A program made the translations under genes and the position numbers. A stretch of DNA of 59,224 nt, from assembly GCA_023421505.1 (NCBI GenBank), contig JAEZTJ010000061.1:1-59224 (forward strand), in the 5' to 3' direction. How positions within the stretch are numbered: the first letter of the stretch is position 1; every line of letters begins with the position of its first letter. The notes below the pieces were generated by a model. It searched no databases and was not told the DNA's origin. It saw only the letters and a list, made by a program, of their open reading frames with translations. This stretch comes from Bacillota bacterium. GTDB lineage: Bacteria; Bacillota; Clostridia; Lachnospirales; Lachnospiraceae. Positions 53,601 to 59,224 of this stretch are shown one piece after another.

Positions 53601-54257
53601 AGCTGTACCACGAATAGCCGGATGATTTGGTGATAAGGATCTGTTACGGAATTCAACCACTGCATCCATATCAACCATATCTGCATAATCCCTATATTCT
53701 AAGGCTTCAATCTTTTGAACCTCATGCGAGGAACGAAAGCCATCAAAGAAATGAACAAATGGCAGCCGTCCCTTTATCGCCGCTAAATGAGCCACTGGTG
53801 CTAAGTCTGCAATTTCCTGAACAGACCCTGAGCAAAGCATCGCACAGCCGGTTTGTCTGGTAGCCATAACATCCTGATGATCACCAAAGATACTAAGTGC
53901 ATGGGTTGCAATTGCTCTGGCACTTACATGTATCACTCCTGGAAGCAGCTCTCCAGCTGCTTTGTACATATTCGGTATCATTAATAATAACCCCTGCGAA
54001 GCGGTAAAGGTAGTCGTTAAAGCTCCACCCTGAAGGGAGCCGTGAAATGCTCCCGAAGCTCCGGCCTCAGATTGCATTTCCACCACATTAACCTCCTGGC
54101 CGAAGATATTTTTTCTCCCGCTTGCAGCCCACTCATCTGTTGATTCCGCCATACCTGAGGAAGGCGTTATCGGATAAATTGCGGCAACCTCTGTAAAAGC
54201 ATACGCTGCATAAGCAGCAGCAGTATTGCCATCCACCGTCATTTGAATTTTAGACAT
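50691..54257 (-). CDS. nifJ: Pyruvate:ferredoxin (flavodoxin) oxidoreductase
   Basis: 1188-residue single-chain PFOR that converts pyruvate and CoA to acetyl-CoA and CO2, reducing ferredoxin; central to anaerobic fermentation. Domain order as usual: TPP-binding domain I (AAYAFTEVAAIYPITPSSGM), gamma domain (FWGLGSDGTVGANK-like, here IWGLGSDGTVGANK), two 4Fe-4S clusters in ERCIQCNQCSYVCPH and MDCTGCGNCADVCP, then the proximal-cluster Cys in GACAGCGETPY and the TPP loop GGDGWAYDIGYGG. Full length and intact. AAAGGAGGTTAAT precedes the ATG. A small GCCG/CGGC stem lies just before the ribosome binding site. The oxygen lability of this enzyme implies anaerobic life. Confidence 0.97.
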   Translation of the reverse strand: MSKIQMTVDGNTAAAYAAYAFTEVAAIYPITPSSGMAESTDEWAASGRKNIFGQEVNVVEMQSEAGASGAFHGSLQGGALTTTFTASQGLLLMIPNMYKAAGELLPGVIHVSARAIATHALSIFGDHQDVMATRQTGCAMLCSGSVQEIADLAPVAHLAAIKGRLPFVHFFDGFRSSHEVQKIEALEYRDYADMVDMDAVVEFRNRSLSPNHPAIRGTAQNSDIYFQGREASNPFYKEIVPIVERYMKKIGEYTGRSYGLFDYYGASDAQYVIIAMGSVTQTIEQTIDYFNNLGEKYGLIKVRLYRPFSVEHFLECMPKSVKKVAVLDRTKEPGAVGEPLYLDVCSCYRGADNSPEIYGGRYGLGSKDTNPSQIAAVFNNLKQEKTKKFFTIGITDDVTKTSLMPVNGIIAEPEDMIACQIWGLGSDGTVGANKQAVKIIGDHSELKVQAYFDYDSKKSGGLTVSHLRFSKEPIRSTYLVSHADYVACHNQSYVNKYDLLQSIKQGGIFVLNTQWEGEELEKNLPDIMKKQIAEKDVKFYTINAIGIAEEIGLGNRINMIMQGAFFKLTNVLSEDIYVKELKEGIYKMYGKKGEKIVKMNQDAVDQGIKSVKKVHVPKEWQKLEAKKNSNVEEPKFIREIMRPMSEMKGGDLPVSAFTGIEDGTFPLGTTAYEKRGIAVNVPEWIEERCIQCNQCSYVCPHAVIRPFLLNDEELEKAPESFVVKKATGKNFEGYHYKIQISPMDCTGCGNCADVCPAKGKALIMQPIGTQLPKEINNWEFAVENISFKENLSYGQVYKDSQFKTPLIEFSGACAGCGETPYVKLLTQLFGERMMIANATGCSSIWAASAPSTAYTINREGKGPSWANSLFEDNAEFGFGMYLAVKQLRNKLEDDMRKLNSMNIEEKVKEAFHDWIHYKEDGKASEEASKKVVDVLEHFVSTDIEITQLVNDILQNKDYLTKRSIWMLGGDGWAYDIGYGGLDHVMASGEDVNVLVFDTEVYSNTGGQASKSTPTSAIAKFAASGKKQGKKDLGRMMISYGNVYVAQVGINADNTQLIKAFREAEEHHGPSIVIAYAPCINHGIKEGMGRSMATIKKAVASGYWHLYRYNPALKEEGKNPFQLDSKEPTESFRDFIMGQVRYSSLEKAFPEKAEELFRQAELYSREKYQIYKQMAEAEPINIKVDWTTV

Positions 54258-54326
54258 ATTAACCTCCTTTTGCCGCTAATTACGGCCTATTTTAAGCGGA
54301 TAAAAAAGTTCTCCGCATACATAACT

Positions 54327-54521
54327 TTATAGTTTACTGCCGTTATCAACCCAATCCTTCGCGTCAATAACCCGATCCAGTGAGGGTTTATTTACCTGAT
54401 CTACCTTATAATTCGTCTCAGAATTCTGCCAAGCCGCAGTTCCTTCACTATTCGTAGGCTTTTCTGTGTGAAGCCGTTTATTGTTTTTACCCTGAAAATT
54501 ATCCTTCTTGTTTACAAACAT
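54327..54521 (-). CDS. Small DUF3787-like protein, probable spore surface protein
   Basis: 64 residues, hydrophilic, no signal. The C-terminal block GTAAWQNSE...KPSLDRVIDAKDWVDNG resembles DUF3787 / CDIF630_02480-type spore surface proteins, which end in a xxVxxAKxWVDxN motif; this is recognition by pattern, not alignment. The frame is open to 54572, but AAGGAGGAATTAGA precedes the ATG at 54521. It lies directly upstream of nifJ; stems GCGGA/TCCGC (54298-54318 region) fall between them. Upstream is a MITE-like element that may affect its promoter. Confidence 0.6.
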   Translation of the reverse strand: MFVNKKDNFQGKNNKRLHTEKPTNSEGTAAWQNSETNYKVDQVNKPSLDRVIDAKDWVDNGSKL

Positions 54522-54540
54522 TCTAATTCCTCCTTGTTTT

Positions 54541-54640
54541 TTCTTGATAAAGTTAATTGCGGAACTTATCAATTGTTAGCATTGTCTACTGTGTATACAA
54601 TTAACTATATCGTTTCGTAACTACCAATTATTCTTGATAA
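54541..54640. mobile_element. Shorter, diverged relative of the MITE-like element
   Basis: A segment of about 80 bp (54551-54630) is flanked by a 10-bp direct repeat TTCTTGATAA (54541-54550 and 54631-54640). Its right half, CTGTGTATACAATT (54589-54602) followed by CGTTTCGTAACT, matches the right arm of the 10011-10178 element; its left end AATTGCGGAACT resembles that element's AATTGCGTAACT. The left direct repeat falls just upstream of the small-protein ribosome binding site. Confidence 0.5.
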
Positions 54641-54728
54641 GCTAAATTAACTGAAATGTTCATCACTTTAATTCTTTCTACTTATAATTAATATTGCTCA
54701 GATACATTGTTTCCAATATACCGAATAA

Positions 54729-55949
54729 CTATAACCTCTTTTCACCCTCAATCTTCTTAATTGGAGCAATGTCCTGTGTGAATTCCAGCGTTCCCAAAAA
54801 GCTGCCATTCCCATCTCTGACAGCAAAATATCGAATCATAACATATTTACCTCCCATCTGTATCCAAAAATCCTCACTATCTTTCTTGCCTGCCTTAAAA
54901 TCTTCTATTAGCTGTTCTACAATATGAACACTTGCTGGAGGATGACAATTCGACACCTGTCGTCCAATGATTGCTTTAGTTCTGGGAAATATTCTATCTT
55001 TACCCTGCGTAAAAAATTTGACTATTCCCTCCTTATCTACAAAAGTAACATCAACCGGTAAGGTATTAAGCATTGCCTGTATTTCCTCTCGTAGAAGAAT
55101 TCCAGTTTCAAACCTCAAATATCCTTCCCCAGCAGGTTCTTCTCCCTCCTCTTTTGCTTTTTCTTCTACATTTAACCTCACAGGCTTCCATTCTGTCTTA
55201 GGCTCATACAAGCAAAATCCTATCTCCGCACTCTCTTTGGCAATTTTCAGCCATTCATCCTCATCGAGTGTTTCAAGAACCATCGGAAGCATTATATTTT
55301 CTTCTTTAAAAATCATTTCTTCGATACGACTAATTACTTCTTTAAATTTGTTAGATATTTGCTCCAAATCATTACTCTTATTATTAAGCAGAGCTAATGC
55401 TTCCTTCATCTGACTGCGTATTTCATCATCCACTCCCCACATCACTTTAGGAGGAGCAGTAATCCCATATTTCTCCATATACGGGAACAAAAGATTCTCT
55501 TTTCTCAAGTAATGCTTATTCACCTCGGAAAGCTTATCTAAATCCTCCTTGAGTTTATATAAATTTTCCTTTGAGGCATTATCTAAGTAAGCCTGCAGGT
55601 TAGGGCGTACTCTATTCTTAATTAAACTTTCAATTGCCCTATTTTCCATCTTGAAGGTAAAAACAGGATGACCAGGGTTGTCCTCCTGTTTCTCAGCTCT
55701 GTGGATCTCTTCTATGGTTCCCTTAAATACTGCAGCATGAACATCACAGAGCCTCTGTACTTCAGTTACAGGCATCCCTTCTCTTATCAGTGCACTCTCC
55801 ATCTCTGATATTTCTGTGGGAGAGACACCATCTATCAACTTGCCAAATCTCTCTTTGACCTCTTCAACACTCTTTCCCTGGTGAAGCTCCATAATCAATT
55901 CCTTTAGTACCTTCTGCCTATATTCTCTGTTATTGATATATTCGCTCAC
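54729..55949 (-). CDS. DUF438 / hemerythrin-like / PAS domain protein
   Basis: About 406 residues in three parts. N-terminal DUF438 (about 1-75, SVEEVKERFGKLIDGVSPTE). A hemerythrin-like HHE four-helix domain (about 80-235), with likely iron ligands in RAEKQEDNPGHPVFTFKMEN, NKHYLRKENLLFPYME and FKEENIMLPMV. A C-terminal PAS domain (about 280-400) with DVTFVDKEGIVKFFTQGKDR and GRQVSNCHPPASVH. Such proteins are thought to sense or handle O2 or NO. The frame opens at a TTG (55973), but GGAGGAGTTTT precedes a GTG at 55949, which I take as the start. It is near nifJ, whose product is oxygen-sensitive. Confidence 0.88.
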   Translation of the reverse strand: MSEYINNREYRQKVLKELIMELHQGKSVEEVKERFGKLIDGVSPTEISEMESALIREGMPVTEVQRLCDVHAAVFKGTIEEIHRAEKQEDNPGHPVFTFKMENRAIESLIKNRVRPNLQAYLDNASKENLYKLKEDLDKLSEVNKHYLRKENLLFPYMEKYGITAPPKVMWGVDDEIRSQMKEALALLNNKSNDLEQISNKFKEVISRIEEMIFKEENIMLPMVLETLDEDEWLKIAKESAEIGFCLYEPKTEWKPVRLNVEEKAKEEGEEPAGEGYLRFETGILLREEIQAMLNTLPVDVTFVDKEGIVKFFTQGKDRIFPRTKAIIGRQVSNCHPPASVHIVEQLIEDFKAGKKDSEDFWIQMGGKYVMIRYFAVRDGNGSFLGTLEFTQDIAPIKKIEGEKRL

Positions 55950-56032
55950 AAAACTCCTCCAATCAGTATGCAATTATTATTAAAAACAGCAAAAATAACT
56001 CATTCCTATAATATAGTTAAAATAATCCATTT

Positions 56033-56059
56033 TTATTCAGCAATTAAGAATACTTTCAT
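56033..56059 (-). other. Eight-codon mini-ORF at the end of element copy 3
   Basis: ATG AAA ... GAA TAA encoding MKVFLIAE, preceded by GGGGGTTAAT. Its ATG occupies the same place relative to the repeat as the start codon of the serine hydrolase does at copy 1. It is either a leader peptide or a relic. Confidence 0.3.
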
Positions 56060-56142
56060 ATTAACCCCCATCTGCCGCCAAAAACCTGCGAATTTGGGCA
56101 GCGCACAAATTTGCCGATTGAATAATCTTTGATTTTTCAGTC
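56054..56142 (-). repeat. Dispersed structured element, copy 3
   Basis: Core CCTGCGAATTTGGGCAGC (56085-56102) then GCGCACAAATTTGCC and the stem GATTGAATAATC/GATTTTTCAGTC (56116-56127 with 56131-56142, one wobble and one mismatch on the plus strand). In the minus-strand sense it ends GGGGGTTAATATGAAA. It lies between the APC permease stop and the DUF438 gene start. Confidence 0.8.
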
Positions 56143-56191
56143 TAAATTCTACTAAAAGATCAAGAAATATTTAATCTTGTACTGCTTTTAG

Positions 56192-57529
56192 CTATATTAC
56201 TTTATGTTTGTTACCTCTATAATATAATCCACCCGATAATATAATTATGAAACAGATCAAAAAATAGTATCCAAAAAGTGGATGTGATATGCTACCTGAT
56301 AAAATAACCAAGGAACCTATAATAGCAAGTACAGGTACGAGATAACCCTTTACCTTTCCCTTTATCCTACCTGCCTTAGTTAAGCGCATGACAGCGATAT
56401 ATAATACAATATAGTTAAGATAGCTTACTCCAATTGCTATTTCGGATACATCACCTCGCATTTTGTACTTTTGGGTAAGATAATGCACAGCCATCCAAAG
56501 TAATGTAATAAAATATGCAAATACAGCAGAGTGGGTAGGCATATTACCTAACTGATCATTCTCCATTTTAAAATAATCACTGGCAGGAATCATATTTCTT
56601 AGTGCCATAGAATAAGGCATTCTGATAAAACCTAAGGTAATTCCATTGACCGTACCAAGAACTGAGATAACAACAAAAATAAGTATTATTTTGCCTCCAA
56701 TTTCACCAAAGAGTTGATTTGACGCAGTAAAAACCGAGGCATCACCCAGTTCCAATATCTTATCCGGGCCAATTAATGACGAAATACCGATAAAATAGAC
56801 AATATAAGCAATTAATATCACGATCGGTGAAATTGTGAGTGCTAGTGGTAGATTTTTCTTACTGTTCTTTATCTCATGACATATGGAGGTTGATACAATC
56901 CAACCATCAAAGGAAAAGGCAATCGGTGCAAAAGCCGCTACCCATCCCCAACCAGAAACACTTCTTTGGTAACCAGCCATACTATTAATAAAATATTTAC
57001 TCGGATTACCAAAAATTATTCCTGCTAATGCAATAATAATCAGTGGTATCAGCTTAATAATCATAGCTGCATTCTGAAAGTAGCCGCCAAGCTTTGCAGA
57101 GAAGGTATTTAGCAGAAATAAAAACGATAAGCAGATTACGCCTATCAATACCGTGGTTTCCAACGAGTAGGAAATACCAAACAGTTGGGAAATATAAATA
57201 CCGGTAACCCAGGAAACAATCGCAGCAAGCGTTGGTAAATATAAAAACGTCTGAAACCATCCGAAGGCGCAGGACATTCCAATTCCCACGAATTCCTCTG
57301 TATACGCGATCAGTCCACCTGGCTTGTCCGTAAGATTAGCTAATTGAGAAATAGACAGACATCCAAATACAATTGCAATTGCAGCTACAATAAAAATCAA
57401 AATACCCAGCAATACATTACCATTTGTATAGCTTAGAACATTATCTGCCTTAAAAAAAATACCAGATCCAATTACTATACCAATAATCATTGTAATTGCA
57501 GTAAATAAACCATATTTTCTGTTATCCAT
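56192..57529 (-). CDS. APC-family amino acid permease
   Basis: 445 residues with about 12 membrane segments. The N-terminus TAITMIIGIVIGSGIFFKAD contains the G-S-G-I-F substrate-binding bend of the amino acid/polyamine/organocation family; TDKPGGLIAYTEEFVG and APIAFSFDGWIVSTSICHEI support the LAT/serine-threonine-type branch. It imports or exchanges an amino acid that cannot be specified. It is transcribed on its own, with no strong promoter recognised upstream. Element copy 3 lies about 50 bp past its stop, where its stem could also help end the transcript. Confidence 0.9.
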   Translation of the reverse strand: MDNRKYGLFTAITMIIGIVIGSGIFFKADNVLSYTNGNVLLGILIFIVAAIAIVFGCLSISQLANLTDKPGGLIAYTEEFVGIGMSCAFGWFQTFLYLPTLAAIVSWVTGIYISQLFGISYSLETTVLIGVICLSFLFLLNTFSAKLGGYFQNAAMIIKLIPLIIIALAGIIFGNPSKYFINSMAGYQRSVSGWGWVAAFAPIAFSFDGWIVSTSICHEIKNSKKNLPLALTISPIVILIAYIVYFIGISSLIGPDKILELGDASVFTASNQLFGEIGGKIILIFVVISVLGTVNGITLGFIRMPYSMALRNMIPASDYFKMENDQLGNMPTHSAVFAYFITLLWMAVHYLTQKYKMRGDVSEIAIGVSYLNYIVLYIAVMRLTKAGRIKGKVKGYLVPVLAIIGSLVILSGSISHPLFGYYFLICFIIILSGGLYYRGNKHKVI

Positions 57530-57958
57530 ATATTTTCTGTCCTCTCTATCGATGGCATTTATAAGATAAATGAAACATTAGTAACTTTATTTTTAATACT
57601 TAATAAAATATTTTTTTATTTTATATCATGAGATACCCTGATTTTATAAGTGAATATTCTTTTTTGGAGCTTCATAATCAATAATTATTTAATCCACCTT
57701 TTGAATTTGAATAAAAAAATAAGAAACACCTTTTTATTATAGGTATTTCTTATTATATGTGAAAAAACGATTTAAAATTTAATTTCTGCCCTGTTATTAA
57801 TTACCTGAAAATCACATTAACATAAAATTATATACTTTTGATATAGGAATAACTCCTGTTTCATTACAATATAAAGATATTGAAACTTTTTAAGAATTAC
57901 CCAGACCAGTATTTCCATTGGAAATTGTTTGTTCAAAGAATTTAACGTTAAATCATTC
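57530..57958. other. Intergenic region between the APC permease and the FabK-like gene
   Basis: Very AT-rich 429 bp containing the terminator at 57711-57754 and no gene. Confidence 0.6.
57711..57754 (-). terminator. Terminator of the FabK-like gene
   Basis: AATAAGAAACACC (57718-57730) and GGTATTTCTTATT (57742-57754) pair at 12 of 13 positions. On the minus strand the stem runs straight into TTTTTTTATT. It is 205 nt past the stop codon, far for a terminator, but the signal is strong. Confidence 0.75.
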
Positions 57959-59017
57959 TTAGTATATTAATTCTTGAAAAATTTCCTTAACAGTAGTCAT
58001 ATTCTTTAAACGATGTACATTATCTCCACAAAAAATTAAACCTTCCTTAATATTTCCCTCTACCGCATTAATCAATGCCTTCGTAATGCAATAAGGAGTA
58101 TCCTTAGGATTACAATGCTCCAAACAATTAAAGCATTTGGTTACGGCTATTTTATGATCACCTACTGTTTTCAAAAATGGATTTAGTATAGCACGTCCCG
58201 GCATACCTACCGGACTGATTACTATCTTAATATCTTCTTCCTTTGCATTTAGATAGGCGTTTTTGTATTCTTCACTTGCATCACACTCTTTGGTTACTAC
58301 AAAACGTGTAGCAATCTGAACTCCGTCAGCCCCAAGCTCCATGGCATGCTTAATATCTGATTGATCAAATATACCACCAGCAATTACTACCGGTATTAAT
58401 CTATTGTATTTCTCTTCATATTCTTTTTTAAACTCGATAATGCCCTTCATTTCCGTATCATAATCCAGTTCGTTAAGATGATCAAGCTGATCTTTGGTAA
58501 AACCTAAATGTCCACCTGCACGAGGTCCTTCTATCACTAGAAAATCTGCAGTAGTTTTATACTTTTTATCCCACATCTTAAGAATTACAGAAGCTGCTTT
58601 AATACTTGAGACAATAGGTGCAATTTTCGTCTTAAAGCCCTTAACCAGCTCAGGAAGAGAAATCGGAAGACCTGCCCCAGATATAATTACATCAGCACCA
58701 CCTTCACAGGCAGCTTTCACATATCGCTCATACTGTTTTGTCGCAACCATAATATTAACACCAACAATACCTCCGTCTGAAGCAGCCTTGGCAAGCCTTA
58801 AATGTTTTTTTATAGCCTCAAGATTACTCTCAATCTGATGCTTATTAAAATCTGGTTCATCATACCCGATCTGTGCAGTTGAAATAATTCCGATGCCTCC
58901 CTCCTTCGCTACAGCTCCGGCTAATCTTGAACGACTCACACCAACGCCCATTCCACCTTGTATAATCGGTATTTTAGCAATTAAATCTCCAATAATTAAT
59001 GGCTTCATTTTCATCAT
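57959..59017 (-). CDS. FabK / nitronate monooxygenase-like flavoprotein
   Basis: About 352-residue FMN TIM-barrel enzyme. MKPLIIGDLIAKIPIIQGG, GVSRSRLAGAVAKEGGIGI, VNIMVATKQYE, VIEGPRAGGHLGF and VVIAGGIFDQSDIKHAMELGADGVQ match the 2-nitropropane dioxygenase / enoyl-ACP reductase II family. Unlike FabK it has a C-terminal Cys-rich block, CFNCLEHCNPKDTPYCITKA, typical of a clostridial branch usually named nitronate monooxygenase. True substrate unknown. The frame opens at TTG 59038; GTAGGAGATAAG precedes the ATG at 59017, which I prefer. A FabT-like palindrome overlaps its promoter. Confidence 0.88.
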   Translation of the reverse strand: MMKMKPLIIGDLIAKIPIIQGGMGVGVSRSRLAGAVAKEGGIGIISTAQIGYDEPDFNKHQIESNLEAIKKHLRLAKAASDGGIVGVNIMVATKQYERYVKAACEGGADVIISGAGLPISLPELVKGFKTKIAPIVSSIKAASVILKMWDKKYKTTADFLVIEGPRAGGHLGFTKDQLDHLNELDYDTEMKGIIEFKKEYEEKYNRLIPVVIAGGIFDQSDIKHAMELGADGVQIATRFVVTKECDASEEYKNAYLNAKEEDIKIVISPVGMPGRAILNPFLKTVGDHKIAVTKCFNCLEHCNPKDTPYCITKALINAVEGNIKEGLIFCGDNVHRLKNMTTVKEIFQELIY

Positions 59018-59048
59018 CTTATCTCCTACAAATATCAAACTCTTCTTT

Positions 59049-59054
59049 ATTATA
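59049..59054 (-). promoter_or_regulatory. -10 element of the FabK-like gene
   Basis: Perfect TATAAT on the minus strand, 32 nt before the preferred ATG. No clear -35 is visible; the palindrome occupies that region. Confidence 0.5.
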
Positions 59055-59058
59055 ATAT

Positions 59059-59071
59059 TTTGATAATCAAA
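59059..59071 (-). promoter_or_regulatory. FabT-like operator
   Basis: 13-bp palindrome; the minus strand reads TTTGATTATCAAA within AGTTTGATTATCAAAAT. It sits 4 nt upstream of the -10. The FabT (MarR-family) repressor of fatty acid synthesis genes in streptococci recognises a TTTGA-N3-TCAAA palindrome, and fabK is a known target there. Assignment is by motif resemblance. Confidence 0.5.
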
Positions 59072-59103
59072 CTATTTAACATAAAATATCTGATTTCTTC
59101 TTC

Positions 59104-59224
59104 ACTTCTTAACTTCTTCACTTCTTAACTTCTTAACTTCTTAACTTCTTAACGTCTTAGCTTCTTAGCTTCTTAGCTTCTTAGCTTCTTAGCTTCTTAG
59201 CTTCTTAGCTTCTTAGCTTCTTAG
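59104..59224. repeat. 8-bp microsatellite at the right edge
   Basis: Fifteen tandem octamers: seven of the ACTTCTTA type (59104-59159; the second is ACTTCTTC and the seventh ACGTCTTA) followed by eight perfect GCTTCTTA units (59160-59223), continuing off the window. It is upstream of the FabK-like gene promoter. Stop codons occur in the frames, so it is not coding. Confidence 0.95.

Noticed and set aside
59104..59224. Octamer repeat as part of a coding sequence
   Set aside because: Stop codons recur in the repeat on both strands, so no frame stays open.

Overview
The window looks like chromosomal DNA of a low-GC, anaerobic, spore-forming Firmicute, most likely a Lachnospiraceae / Clostridium cluster XIVa relative. 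The clues are a very long Gly/Gln/Asn/Arg-rich IF2, a complete pyruvate:ferredoxin oxidoreductase, a GerA-type germinant receptor operon, strong AGGAGG ribosome binding sites and AT-rich intergenic DNA. No tRNA, rRNA, CRISPR array or full insertion sequence was seen. Almost every gene is on the minus strand; the exceptions are marR-MFS at 19.5-22.2 kb and a DUF421-M23 pair at 43.5-45.4 kb.

Layout in transcription order (right to left) by region. 17-0.3 kb: the conserved translation/RNA superoperon rimP-nusA-ylxR-ylxQ-infB-rbfA-nrnA-truB-ribF, then rpsO and pnp. It is interrupted by a two-gene ABC exporter (between ribF and rpsO) and by a MATE pump plus a YmaF-type His-rich protein (between rpsO and pnp). 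Promoters and leader hairpins can be proposed for rpsO and pnp. 23.4-17.6 kb: a polar amino acid ABC importer whose binding-protein gene is separated from its permease and ATPase genes by an oppositely oriented MarR-regulated efflux cassette. The efflux pump carries an unusual loop of about 287 residues.

39.5-23.6 kb: a Wzy-dependent polysaccharide locus. It has a FlaA1/WbpM-type dehydratase, a PglC-type initiating transferase, a WbpV-like reductase, two GT2 enzymes, an EpsG-like polymerase, a WbsX-like protein, an O-acetyltransferase, a GT4, a Wzx flippase, a Wzz protein with a decayed tyrosine-kinase-like tail, and UDP-GlcNAc 2-epimerase. A small zinc-ribbon gene with a near-consensus promoter precedes it, and a serine hydrolase follows it. 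43-39.6 kb: a MacB/FtsX-type ABC system.

50.4-43.5 kb: spore-related region with a GerA-GerC-small protein-GerB operon, DUF421 and M23 genes, and a DUF6514-like small protein. 59-50.7 kb: PFOR, a probable spore surface protein (DUF3787-like), a DUF438/hemerythrin/PAS protein, an APC permease and a FabK/nitronate-monooxygenase-like enzyme with a FabT-like palindrome in its promoter.

The most novel signals are non-coding: (1) a dispersed structured element of about 86 bp in three copies (24.8, 46.9, 56.1 kb), each ending in a ribosome-binding-site-like tail; (2) a 168-bp MITE-like element with 58-bp imperfect inverted arms and a 9-bp flanking direct repeat between nrnA and truB, with a diverged shorter relative at 54.55 kb; (3) an array of three contiguous perfect hairpins between convergent genes at 22.4 kb; (4) an 8-bp microsatellite running off the right edge; (5) a duplicated nusA leader containing two Shine-Dalgarno sequences.
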